From: Trileptium ribeirensis
Lineage: Eukaryota > Nematoda > Enoplea > Enoplida > Thoracostomopsidae
Assembly (NCBI GenBank): GCA_030248225.1
Contig: JASANE010012196.1
Span: 1 to 64,000, forward strand
DNA length: 64,000 nucleotides
Reading direction: 5' to 3'
A program made the position numbers and the translations under genes. Positions 23,761 to 36,528 of this stretch are shown in pieces; position 1 is the first letter of the stretch, and every line of letters begins with the position of its first letter. Below the pieces are notes generated by a model. That model saw only the letters and a program-made list of their open reading frames with translations. It searched no databases and was not told the origin of the DNA.

Positions 23761-24880
23761 TTATTCTCAATTTATAATATCAATGCCTTGCTTTTCATCA
23801 TTTATATTTATATAAGAAAAACTCTCAACGTTATCGTTAGTAAATAAAATCAGTTCTATTCATTACAAAAGCGGCGATTACTATAGCGAAGAACAAAGTA
23901 TTAAGATGAAAAGGCGAATCTTTTGAGTCAAAAGTGCTTCTATCAACCGGTTTGCTGTGCTTTTACTTCGTCGATTCGAAACGACTTACCCGTAGTTTCT
24001 CAGTTACCTATTATAGTTTTGTGTATGTGTATGTCTCTATTATCGTGAATATGTTTACTTTTTATTTATTTATTTATTATTAGGATTATTATTATCATAA
24101 TTACGCATCGTGTGCTGGTGTATCGAGTGACTGACAGCATCGAAGCGAGAAATGAAAGAAAAAACGTGAATTAATGAGGTAGATTTTGTGTGATTAGGTT
24201 TTATCAGCAGACCGTACGAGATTCACTGACTGACTTGCTGATCAGTTCAATACTGAGCTCTGTGAAGCTGTGATATGCCGCAAAATGACATTGCGCAGTT
24301 CTTACCGCGGCGGTTTTTTGTAAAAGGAGTATATATTTATATATTATATATTATGCATAGCTATTATGTATATATTTGCGTTACATATACCTCTATCAAT
24401 ATATAAATTTTGAATGTATGCGCATTGTTTGCATATATTATATAGATTTGTCATAGATGTCGAACGTTTGTCGGCTTAGGGAGTATTAAATGGTTCCGAG
24501 GGGTTTGACACGGCGGTGATACAGTACGGGGTTACCAGCGTGATCATAACAAATTATAAATGAAATATATGAAAAATGATTTAGTCTGAGCGGTTAAAAT
24601 TTTTTCCCTTGGACATGGGCGGTGCTGGTCTGTGGTCGCCAGGGCGTAAATATGGTTTAACGGGTCCGACCGTTGCGAATAGGCCTGCGGACGCCCATGA
24701 AATATATCTTCGTTTTAATTTCATGCGATATAAGTCTAATTTTTATCGTACAATAAATACTGGTAAAATGTTTAATTTTAATAATTATTGCACATGCTGC
24801 TTTACTATGAATGATTAAAAATTACACTTTGAAATTTTATACACTATGATTTGGTAAATAAACAATGTACACGAATTCTA
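23760..24880. other. AT-rich intergenic sequence
   Basis: No exon, array or element recognised. It contains short (TTTA)n (about 24060-24090) and TATA-rich runs (24330-24450), and a GC-richer 100 bp at 24605-24705 whose short ORF has no recognisable domain. Confidence 0.5.
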
Positions 24881-25560
24881 GTGATCTAGCAATTCCTAAT
24901 ATTTAGCAAGCGCGAGTTTAGTACTAGTTTTCATAGCGGTTCCATAAACAACCTTAGTCCTGCATTAAATAGCACGTGCTGTGAAGAAAACCGACAAAAT
25001 AATTAATTTTTCTATATTATTCTTGATCTTTGACATCACGTAATTTTTTTCTAGCAAGAGAGGGATTTTTAGCACCTGCACTAAAAATGGAATCCTAGTA
25101 ATCTAGCAATTCCTATTATTTAGTAACCGCGAGTTTAGTACTAGTTTTCATAGCGGCTCCATAAACAACCTTAGCAGTGCATTAAATAACTCGTGCTGTG
25201 AAGAAAACCGACAAATAATTAATTTTTCTATATTATTCTTGATCTTTGACATCACATAATTTTTTTTTAGCAAGAGAGGGGACTTGGCTTGATTTTTAGC
25301 ACCTGCACTAAAAGTGGAATCCTAGTAATCTAGCAATTCCTATTATTTAGTAAGGGCGAGCTTAGCACTAGTTGTCATAGCGGCTCCATAAATAAGCTTA
25401 GTAGTACATTAAATGACACGCGCTGTAAGGAAAACCGACAAAATAATTAATTTTTCTGTATTATTCTTGATCTTTGACATCACATAATTTTTTTCTAGCA
25501 AGAGAGGGGACCTGGCTCGATTTTTGGCACCTGCACTAAAAGTGGAAATTCAGTTCAATT
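24881..25560 (+). repeat. Three-copy tandem repeat, about 214-240 bp units
   Basis: Copies begin near 24881, 25092 and 25320, each with CTAGCAATTCCTA. Each runs through TAGTACTAGTTTTCATAGCG, GAAAACCGACAAA, TATTATTCTTGATCTTTGAC and TAGCAAGAGAGGG to the end block GCACCTGCACTAAAA. The first copy is slightly shorter. Non-coding. Confidence 0.85.
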
Positions 25561-25955
25561 TCAATTTCAAAATTACGTAGTTGCTGGCGGATTTCTCTTT
25601 ATAAATTCCACAAAATAAGATCCACAAAATACTATAGATATTTTGAATACAACACCAAACTTGGAAGCTAATTTTAGTATCGAATTTTTAGAAATTAATC
25701 TAATTCGAGTAGGCAAATCAACTTCCCAGTAGCGGATTTAAAGATTAGAGTTATATAAACCCTTTATCAGAAACCGCAATTTAAGACACATTTTGCGTGA
25801 GGACATTTTGCTTCACTATGTAGAATTTATTTTGCCGCCAGTGCACTCACGAAGTGTAACTAGTAGCGAATAATAATATAGTTTTGGTAGGTTAGCAACT
25901 TTAGTTTGGGCCTAGTGGTAGGTGCTTGAAGACTAAAGGATGTGAGAAGTTGGAT

Positions 25956-26032
25956 GAGGGTCGAATTCGAATCCACGACCTCCTAACTTTGGATCCGCAA
26001 ACGCGACCTCTGCTGACTGAGCTTTCCAAGCA
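25956..26032 (-). other. tRNA-like / SINE head
   Basis: On the minus strand, AGCTCAGTCAGCAGAGG fits a tRNA D-arm/A-box, TTTGCGGATCCAAAG could form an anticodon loop region, and GTGGATTCGAATTC fits the B-box/T-arm. No clean acceptor stem is visible and flanks are AT-rich. It is therefore more likely a tRNA-derived SINE head or decayed tRNA than an active gene. Confidence 0.5.
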
Positions 26033-26050
26033 GATATAAGCCCGCTATAT

Positions 26051-26541
26051 CTGACAAAGACTACTTTAATTAATATGCAACGAACAATAAGGTAAACTAT
26101 GCGTAAACACTAATAAATCCAAATAGTAATAAGAAGAGTTTATGATGGTCAACTCTGCTGAAAATTATGACACTCTTCGGCTTTTCGTGTTTTCTTTCGC
26201 GGTGGTTTCGTCCTTAGCGCCACCATATTTATTACAACTTATGGGCTATAAACATGACCCAGCCCTCCAGGTTCTTGGGCACAAGGTCTCTGCCTCACAA
26301 AGACTACTTTAATTAATATGCAACGAACAATAAGGTAAACTATGCGTAAACACTAATAAATCCAAATAGTAATAAGAAGAGTTTATGATGGTCTACTCTG
26401 CTGAAAATTATGACACTCTTCGGCTTTTCGTGTTTTCTTTCGCGGTGGTTTCGTCCTTAGCGCCACCATGTTTATTACAACTTATGGGCTATAAACATGA
26501 CCCAGCCCTCCAGGTTCTTGGGCACAAGGTCTCTGCCCCAC
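26051..26541 (+). repeat. Two-copy tandem duplication, about 245 bp
   Basis: Copy 1 at about 26051-26296 and copy 2 at about 26297-26541, nearly identical, joined at CTCTGCC/TCACAAAGACTAC. A short ORF in each copy differs only by a few bases and has no recognisable domain. The high identity indicates a recent event. Confidence 0.9.
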
Positions 26542-27390
26542 CAGATTGTGGGGTTCTGAAGTTAATTATGAAGAATATATTGAGGGCATTGAAAAATGGT
26601 TCAAGAACCTGGTGGGGGTATTGATATAATTTTCCAAAAACCTGGTGTGAGTAGAGATGTTGAAGTCCAAAGACCTGGTGGTCGTAAAAGCCGGAGGTGG
26701 CGGGTGAATTGAAGGACAAGTGGCGGTGATCATGTTTATACACACCAAGTTTGTCAAAAACTTAGTGAGTAAAAGCGAAAACGACCGCGACATACCGCGG
26801 ACGAAACATCGAATAGCTGAACAGTATCACATTCTTCAGCACAGTGGATCATAATCAAATCTTTGTAATAATATGTCATGAATAATAATGCAAACAGTGT
26901 GCAACTATAATACAGTTACGCCATTGATATGCATTTAAAAACAGTGTTCTTTTTAATAATGTTGTTAACTAAATTAATAATATTGTGCCTTTAATGTTGC
27001 AGTTAATATGCCATTGATAATAATGTGCAGTTAATAACACGCGACTAGTAATAATGCGCAATTAATAATAATGCAATTTATGATTTATTTAATAATAATG
27101 TGCAATTATTAAAAATCCAAATTATAATGTATAAATAATATGCAATTAATCATTATAATTGATAAAAATGTGTAATTAATACATTTTCTTGTGATACTAC
27201 TGTTTTACAGCAATTAGCTCCATGCTATCGTCTTTTAGTTAAGTCTTTGCTACTAATTCTTATAGCAGGTGTTAAACTAGTAATGCATTTTTTGTAAGTA
27301 ATACGTTGATGAAATAATGCTGCGTTTACATTATAAAGATGTGAATCTTTTCGCCCTGAGTGTCTCTACCGGCATTCATTATATGGTGTC

Positions 27391-27694
27391 TTGGACACAG
27401 TAGTGTTTCCGACAGTAGTAGCTACTCTATGCTTTTATTTACATACCTTCTGTAATGTATTTGTACATGGTGTCGTTGACACCTTCAGCAAACATAATGG
27501 TAGATTTAGGCAATATTCCATAGGTGTCGAAGATCCGTCGGCCTGGACACAGTAGTGTTTCCGATAGTAGTAGCTACTCTATGCTTTTATTTACATACCT
27601 TCTGTAGCGTATTTGTACATGGTGTCCTTGACACCTTCAGCAAACACAATGGTAGATTTAGGCAATATTCCATAGGTGTCGAAGATCCATTGGC
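27391..27694 (+). repeat. Two-copy tandem duplication, about 151 bp
   Basis: GGACACAGTAGTGTTTCCGA begins each copy (near 27393 and 27544), and each ends with GGTGTCGAAGATCC. Inside each is a small inverted motif, GGTGTCNTTGACACC. Non-coding. Confidence 0.85.
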
Positions 27695-27699
27695 CTGGG

Positions 27700-30600
27700 G
27701 TTAGATGGTCTCGCACGTCGGCTTAAGTGTAGTTGGTCTCACGAAGGTCTTGAAACCCGGGAGGAGGTCGTCAGGGTTGGTAAATTTTTGGAACTCAACA
27801 CCCTCATAATTTTTGGCAATTTGTGATAAATTTTTTCCTAATTTTCACAATTGTTTCTTACCAATTTTACACTAATTTTTGACACTGTTAACCCTATTAT
27901 CCCACATTTCGCAAAAATTCTCGACGGGTGGTGCGGAACCTTCAAGCAATTTATTAAATGAAGCTTGGGGATCCGACAATGATAAGGGAGTAACCACTCT
28001 TTACCCACTATCGATACCTAAGTACTATAGATATGTTTATAGCGTTCATGCAACATCCGTTCTATTATGCAGTATAGCTATGTACTGTCTACCACTGGAT
28101 GGTACGGTTTGGAATACTGGCCTTCAAAACTTTTACTTGAATGGTCCTTTTGTAGTGTAAATTGCGTATACCATTCACACAGCTATTTTGGATGAGATTA
28201 GCTTGCGGATTGCGACAGCAACGCCGCTAGATTGTTAAGATAAATAGCGCAATGTCTTGGAATTTTCAAACCATATAAATTTTACTATTCGACAAAAATA
28301 TATCTAACACTGTATAGAAGTTTAAGATAACACGGCATTTTGCGTCATTGTAGTAATACGTGGTTTATTACCGGTCATTAGTGAATTGTGTATTTAGTGG
28401 TAAGACCTTTGACTGGATAGGTGAATGCAGATACTGCTACAATTTAATTAGTGTAACAAATTGTCCACTTAGAAATCGAATAGGATGATAAAAAATTTAC
28501 CACAAATTTCCAAATTTGTCGATGTTCCAAAATTCAATGCATCCAATAATGCTCTGAGCGATCGTTACAATGCACAAGAATTATCCAGCAAATATAAAAT
28601 TTGAGGGACTAATAGTTTACGTGAACTCAGCAATGTTCCAGATGTAATCGGAAACCCAGCTATTTTAATTTCAAAGAGACAGCAGTTAGCACTATTAAAG
28701 TGGACCATCGATAAATTAAATTTTTTGAAAGAAATTTAAAACTAATTTTTCCACGTTTATAACTGGAATATATTAAGGGTAATGAGAAGCAGGTTACGAC
28801 CATATTACACCTGGAATACAATTTACTGGATTTTTACTCAGACGTACAGCTAATATATATCCTGAAATTAATTGCGGTCGCAGATATATATATCCAGCTA
28901 CTTCTTGCTCGGGTACCTCTGAGATAAGTCAGAAACAATATCACTACCATCTATGTTCTGACCCTTGTATCTCGAGTGTATGATGTTTTCCTGAATGCTA
29001 TAGCACTGTTCAATACAGCTGCTATGCAAAACAGGGTATGTCGAATACAGTATATTTTTAGCGTCAGATGTCTTGGATCTACTCTAAATGCAATACAAAA
29101 CTATTAACTTCACCACGCGTCAATTTCACGTTGAGACACTGGTTTAAATTTCCATTCTTTATGTTTCATTTTATATTCTTTATGTTTCATTTTTTATTTT
29201 CTTTTCATTTTAAGGACTCTTTTGGAAAACAAATTTTGGAGGCTTATACATTGTCAAGGCTAACAGTATGTAGAATTTCAGCTCCTAGCTCTCGGCTGTC
29301 TCTGGTATCTCCATTAGCCAACATTATGGTTTCAATTTATTACTTTATAATAAACAATCTCATATTAAGCGATTTCATATAACCGCATTTCGCACCTTAA
29401 GTATAAACTTATTGCAAATAGATTTGATCTCCGGCTCTGTGTCAACGATAAAAGCCTATATCACATTTGATTAAATTTCAATTACGTATAACAGTATATA
29501 TATATAATACTGCTATATATATATATATATATTAGTATATATAATGCTGCTATATATATTAGTATATATAATGCTGCTATTTCACTCTATAGGCTTATAC
29601 ATATAAAAAACTATTTTCAAATAATACTACCTTATTGATAAATCAATTGCTTTGAGGGAAACTAAATTGTTTGAAAACAGCGCGATTGACACGGCTTTCC
29701 AAGGCCTTTCTTCGGCGAAAGATTGATTTATTCGAGCACTTATTTTGAACCCGAAAAAAACATAATTGAATCCACGCCGACTTTGACCACGGTATTTTGA
29801 TATGAGGTACTGGTCATCGACTGGCACCTATAGATAGCCTGTTTAGCAATAGCTGTAGATATATTCAATTATTTATTTATTGTAAACATTTTTTATTAAT
29901 ATTTAATGATATTAAATGTTTAAAATGTATTTTTCGTACCAACTTCAATATATGGTTGCTCTCAATGAAAAATACATAATTGTGCCTGGTCGTTACAAAC
30001 ACAACGCTTAGTGCCATAAAAGTACTGATTTTGTTTAAAAATAAGGAACAATATAAGAACAACGATGAAGGGAATTTAATCTTTATTTTATTTTTTGAAA
30101 ACTGAAATTCGTCGTCCTGTATGTACAAAGGAGAATAATTCTTTGTGGAATTTTTAGAATTCTGATTCAGGGCATGTGCAAAATTCAGAAGTTACGTGGG
30201 TAAGGTACGTTAGGCGCCTAGTGAGTGCTATTATTAATTATTTTAGATTTTTTTAAGTTTTTAATGTTTTGCATTTAGTTAGTCATATTTTTTGCATAGC
30301 TATTGCGTTTTATTTGAGAATAATTTTCTGTCAAGTGAACGTAGTGATTTGATTTATTAAATTTTATTCAAATTTGTGAGGCGCGCACCTTCAATCCGTG
30401 GCTAAGGCAAAAATTTGTTCAAGACTGTACGAAATACTGGTTAGTTTAACAATAAAGGATAAATAATTAGCAAAAGTACGTTATCTGTGTTTGAAAGTTT
30501 TCAGTATACAACTTGTACTCTCCTTAATTTATTACAACTGCTATGTTATTAAGGAAATGGTTGGAGCGTATCCATACATACGCATTTACATATATCAAAA

Positions 30601-31280
30601 TGTGGTAGAATTTTGGTTAAATAACAACATGTTTCTATTCAAGTCAGCCTCAATTTGCTTTTATCGCGAGAAATTTGGATGTTGGGAAAGCGACATTGGC
30701 TTAAATTTTTACATTGCACTACGCGACTTTAGGTAGATTGTCTTTTGCAGTGATATCGCTACAGAATCCATGCATGCGCGGAAATAAGATAGCACGACAT
30801 TAGTTTTGGGAGTTAGTTAACGTAAATTTTGACATTGCAAGCAGTGCAATTTTAGGGATATGTCCTATTTAGCAGCATATTTATAGTACAAACATTATCA
30901 CGTGTCGCTCGTTAATGTTTGTCAGACCAAAATTACAGAAAATTTTGCTGAGAAAGATTATTTGCTAACATCAGAAGACAATGACGCTGCTTTAATGGAG
31001 CCTCAAACACAAGTTGATGGTCAAAAAACCATATTTAAGGCCATAAACCTCTGTCATTTTGTGAAATGCACAAAACAATCAAAATTTTTTGACGAATTTT
31101 TACACCGTTTTATTCTGTGTTCCACTCATTTACTGCTCTCATGCAAACAATTATGACTGTAATATGAAATATTCGATGATTTCCTCCAAGGATACATGTC
31201 TACTTGTCCGAAATTTAGAAATACATCCGAACGATTTTCGCTCTTCTGTTGGTTACCGCTAATCTTTCATCAAGGAATCA
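27700..31280. other. AT-rich intergenic sequence
   Basis: No supportable gene. It contains a (TA)n microsatellite with an imperfect tandem duplication (about 29495-29580). Short open frames, for example 29627-29827 (-) and 29068-29382 (+), lack recognisable domains or partner exons. Confidence 0.5.
29495..29580. repeat. TA-rich microsatellite
   Basis: (TA)n runs interrupted by ATACTGCTATATATAT and AATGCTGCTATATATATTAG duplications. Confidence 0.8.
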
Positions 31281-31291
31281 GCAGCTTTTGC

Positions 31292-31462
31292 ATACATGCT
31301 CATAGAGAACAGCCCCCCTAAGGCTCAGACAGCCACAGGCAATGCCGGCTGAAGCCATACTAAAGACGCCGCGGCGCCCTTCCTTGCCGAAGAACTGACC
31401 CCACCCCGGTGTCCTCCGAAAACCTAGCTGCTCCTGGGAGCTCGGGCTTTAAGCATGTATGT
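31292..31462. mobile_element. 171-bp GC-rich MITE-like insertion
   Basis: The 8-bp direct repeat GCTTTTGC lies at 31284-31291 and again at 31463-31470, exactly flanking a GC-rich 171-bp insert in AT-rich DNA. The insert starts ATACATGCT and ends AGCATGTATGT, an imperfect 9-bp inverted terminal pair. There is no ORF. An 8-bp duplication fits hAT- or Merlin-type integration, but the ends do not match the Merlin termini in this window. Confidence 0.6.
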
Positions 31463-31470
31463 GCTTTTGC

Positions 31471-34400
31471 TATTCGTCCATGGTATATTGAGCAAGCTTA
31501 CTTTATGGTTCTGCACTTTTGAGTGTCTCCAACAAAGGTGAAAATTTTTAAATACATTTAAATGCATGTTATTGGTAGTATACGTAAACAGTAGTTGACA
31601 TCTTGTCGTTTTCAGTTACTACAGGGCACCTTTACCTTAGCTATACAAAATTAACTTTTTGAAGCATGAATTTATCTGTATTTTGCGCAATGCTGGAGAA
31701 CCATTTCCTGCAGCGCCGGATTGAACATGGAACGTTTGGTTGGGAGCCTCGTACCAGCTACTTACTACTGATGTTCGGTTGCTCAAGGAACTTCGCAAAG
31801 CGAGCGAATACCAACAGACGACAAATACGACAAGTGTACCGTTTCACAATGGATGTAGTATAATATGTGAGACACTATGCGGGAAAGGGTTAAAAGCCAA
31901 ATGTTGAAAATCCAACGTTTTCAACCATCGAGTATTTTTACTTTGTTTGCGTAAAATTTCTACACAGTATACACGGCATCTGTTATTTCATAGATTGTTT
32001 TTTGCAGCAATGTTTTTGAATCAGTTAAAATGAACAAATATGTGTTTTAGCGTACTTTAGTTAATTTTTTTCAATTCAGAATTGAAAATAGTGCAATCCC
32101 TAAATAAATTAAGTCAAATGAATTAATATACATGAGGATATATAATTAATGAAAATAACTGATTGCTAAGACGCCAGTTGGAGCATCAGTTTCCACTCTG
32201 GAGCTCGTACTGGCCGAAAAGTTGGGGTAGCCGAGCTCACAGTCCTGTCCTGCTGTTTATAGCGGTCATTTTCATTTTCAATAACTTCAGTGCTAAATAT
32301 TTGAAGATACAATATATATACAGCAGAATATATTTCAAAAACTGCTATCAATAACCAATTATTACTAAGCACATCAGGTGGCAGGATCCTATCTAATATT
32401 CCCGAAATTATCAAAGACCTTCTACTTCTACTAAGTTGGCTCTAGAATGCGTTGACTATCAAAAATGCGTCGAAACCTGGACGTGTTACAATCTAGAAGC
32501 ATTACAATACTTTATGATATTAATGATATATACTAACATTCCTGATGTCCCATAAACAAGCACAATTGTTTAAGCCATTACAGCAAAATCGAGCAGTGAT
32601 TACAAAAACTTATTGCAGTTAATACTAACATTAGCTTAGATTTTCCGGTATATATTTCAATTTGCACACCGAACTAACGTCAACGAATTTCAATGATGTC
32701 CCCCACTTTGAAACGCACTATTTCTCAAACTTTCTTTACCCTTCGGGTTCCAGAAATGATGCTTCCTCAAGAATAAAGGTCGTCACCTCGCTAATCATCA
32801 AAGGCTTTTTGGCGTATATCTGTTGCAAGGCCCGAAAAGGAAAAAATCGCTTGGCGCGAAATCGGGCGAGCGAGCAGGCTATTGAAATGAACCCCGGCGA
32901 CCAAACTATTGGTCAAGGAAGGGTTCATCTAAAAAATCCCTACCATTCATGGTGTAGTGGGACAGAGTACCATTCTGTTCAAAAAGATGTTATCAAGATC
33001 TGCTAGCTCCAGAGATTCCGCGGTCTTTCAAGAGTCAGGACTGTTCACCAAATGAAGTCTGCCGCTAAGGGAAAATGGACCAGTTTCATCGAATCTGTCG
33101 TTGATTTCGAGAATGGAGCTAACCGCAAGAGATTTAGAATCGGAATTCGTTCAGGATCGTGTAACAGCACTGAGATTTTCAAATTTTGAGTACAGCCAAA
33201 CACAATATGTTTTCCACATTGGAAATTAGCGATTACGCTATAATTTGTATGAATAGTAAGCTATTATGTTGGCCTAAACCAGAAACAAGAAATTTACCGT
33301 TACCTGTCTTGGTTATTACAAACTGACGCTTTATAGTTATATACTTACTTATGCGACACCCTATACAACTGGGGGTCAGAGCATGAGTTTTGTACATTAA
33401 AACTTTTTTCTCTGGTTATGTGGTCTCAGATAAAAAATTTATTGTATTTTTATAGTACGGCTGTTTCGAACAAATAAATTGTATTAGAAATATTCAAAGA
33501 AATCGGGTACTGAAATAAAAGTTAAAGTGCAGAGTTTATATTTCTTTAAGGTCAATTTCAGTTTACTGCTTCCGCACAACTTGTATTATCTTTTAGAAGT
33601 AAGTAAAAACAATATAATTAAATTTTTGTTAAAAGCCTATTTATTGTTCGGTTCTAAATATCGATAAGAATCGCACAAAATCTTGACACTATATGATACT
33701 ACCATAAACGCCAAAACGTAAGCATCAAACAAGCCTATTCCACAATAAAAGCATTAAATTAGCATGAAATTCTACTTTTGATGATGTATGTGCAAATCGA
33801 CTGGGTCCCTGTGGTTCCATTTTAAGACCAGAATTTGTCAATAATTAAATTATAGCTTGTAATGGCGCAGCGTATTGCAGAATTACTACTTTGATTCTTA
33901 CAGAACCAGAACTAATACATAACAATAGAATCATGATGAGCTGAATAAACTTTAACAACTGGCGCGGTAAATAGTAGTAGTTTGTTGAGATATAAAATAA
34001 GCAATAAATAAAATTTATGGTTGAACCTGTACAAGATTTCATTTTATCTAGTTGATGAAGTGTTCTCTCGCTTGCCAGCCTTTTTGTGCGTGAATGGGTG
34101 TAAAATACTATATATCTAATTTGATCACATAAGTCATTTGATAAGAGTCAAATTAATTTTAAAAATGTGTCTTAATGAATATTTTCATTTTTCATAATAT
34201 TGAACTAATATTTATTATATAACGTTGTAATTGTCATAAAATATAATTTCGAGTGGTTATAAAAGTACAAAGCAACAATGCCAACTGTCATAGACTTATC
34301 CAAAGTGGAGGCAGCAGGTAGCTTATCGTACATACTGTGTAACTATATTGATCATAATTAATACTAAATACCATTATTTACTAGAAAGATAGTAACGATA

Positions 34401-36528
34401 GGAAGCGGTCGTGACGTGGTTCACCTCCCATTATATATTCCGTGGTCCTCCGCTGCCCGCTGTAAAGGCTAACTCTTCAGGAGATTCAACAAACATAAAA
34501 TGACAATAAATCAAACAACAATAATGCACAATTTTTAATATGACAAATGATTTTCCTACAAGTTATGTGATCTGAGTTAAATAGCCCATAAACGACAAAA
34601 TACTGCACTGCAATCGGTACAGATTATTCAGAGTTGCCTCACTACGTCAAGCAATAGAGGGGCTGGGTATATTATTACGTATATTATCTGCTGGGTGTAT
34701 ACATTAAGTCCACAACCAATATTACACAGGCTTGCATCACCTATGTTTTAATATTACACCGCGCATTTTTCAAGAAAGTATTTACCTATAGTATTGTAGG
34801 CTTCGTCTGCGAAATCCGTATAGTTATCTATATTACCACAGAAAGTACTTTCGGTCTTAGTTGTTTCTTTAAATGTGGTAAGTATTTTGGTAAATGTTTG
34901 ACTATAAACGCTGGTTAGCCACCTGCGTCGGTTCATGTGTTTTGAAAGGATCAGATCAGTTTCTAGTATTTTGCCTTCGTTTGAGATTTGAAATTTTGTC
35001 CTTAAGCCCAGGTTCATGTTGAATTACTGACCACATTGATATTTTCTAGTACTTGGTGTGTTCACAACTATAATAATTATTATACACACTTGCGGTAGCT
35101 GGATTCCGGGAGTTCTGTTGATCAGGGATTTAATTTTGAAAGGGCAAACCAACTAATTTATTAATAGATAGTTGGAAAATACTTCTACTTTTGCTTTCCC
35201 CTCACAAGGAAATACTGGCAACTGACAGCCAGTGGGAAGATACATTATATATCATGGGCTTTTTTCAATTGAACCCCTCAATGCTCGAGTTATTTTGTGC
35301 ATTGTACAATATTTCACGAACTGACACCTGTGCTATGAATAGAATGAATAAAATAAATGAATACGATTTCGATAACGATTTCAAACCTAGCGAACCATGT
35401 AGGAGCGTTTGCTTGGTTCATTAAGGAAACTGGCAAAACGAGTCAATGACAACGCACACGCAAGTGGGCGCCACAGGCCAAACTCACTTAATGCACTAAT
35501 TTGCAATGTACACTGATGTTTTCGGTCACAATTGTTTTTTATAAAAGCTTGAAATTAAATTTCAAGATATGTTAAATTAAGAGTTCAATGTTTGGAATTC
35601 AAGCGAATGTTCTATAAACATTAGCGATAATATTGGTTTCACAATTTCCCTACATGAGTCTTAGACACTCGCGATGTAATCTTGTTTCAGCGGTAGGGCA
35701 TAGAATGGATGTTTAGCAACAGTGAAAGTTACTACTAATCCATTGCCCAAATACGTCAGTACTCAGGAATAACAGCGGAATTACTCTATCAATTCACGAC
35801 AAGCCTGTAAATCTTTGATGTTTTACAGTCGATAACTTACTAAACATTAATCAGCATATGAATTTAACACAGCTGATAAAATGTTGGATGGATATAAAAC
35901 GATAATGACTTAGGCAAATATCCTGAAACCTATTTGTAAATGCAGAAGCTTTTACCGCTGCCGAAATAATTACGAATAAGCTTGAAATAATTGCGTTCTG
36001 ATTCAATTTTACGCAACCCAATGCAGACGTACAAACCCAATTTCAAACGCGACGATTTAGGCTTTATTTTAAATTCCGTGCGTTCTATTTAATAGGTAGG
36101 TTGAAAACATTTTCTAATTTTATGAAATTGCACATACTTCGCAGTTTACATGGTTCTATTTGCAAATTTAGGCCAAGAAACTAGTTATGTTGCCTGGATA
36201 AATATAATGGTAATTGTTTTTATAGCACTAAGCCGCAAGCGATTAAAAATATTTTGTCTATATTGCAGTTCTACAAACATTTTAACAGCAAAATATTTGT
36301 AGTTCATCCAGATATAGTGCCAAGATAAATATTAAAGAAAAATTGACAAATCAAATTAATTAATCTTTACTAATCAGGGCTTTGAGTGCATATGAATGGC
36401 TAAATTTTGAAAGTTACATTCCACGGCAATAGATTCTTTAAAATGCATACACGGTATTTTTATTCGAATATTATTTAGTATCGGCCGTGTTGTAGACAGC
36501 ATCAATGAAAAATTGCAGTTAGCATACA
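31471..36528. other. AT-rich intergenic or intronic sequence
   Basis: No gene is established. Points of note are a GC-richer, coding-like but stop-riddled block at about 32690-33150, and a possible 40-nt first exon at 34278-34317 (13 codons then GT). Short ORFs at 34754-35017 (-) and 35191-35424 (+) have no recognisable domain. Confidence 0.45.

Noticed and set aside
27879..28160. 93-codon plus frame after a TTTTTG-rich stretch
   Set aside because: No recognised domain, no convincing splice sites, and weak coding character.
32690..33200. GC-richer block resembling a decayed transposase on the minus strand
   Set aside because: Frequent stops in all frames, and no catalytic motif or terminal repeat could be identified.
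34258..34317. TATAAAAG followed by a 40-nt ATG exon candidate (MPTVIDLSKVEAA, then GT)
   Set aside because: The TATA box is only 13 bases from the ATG, too close to serve it, and no downstream exon in phase was found.
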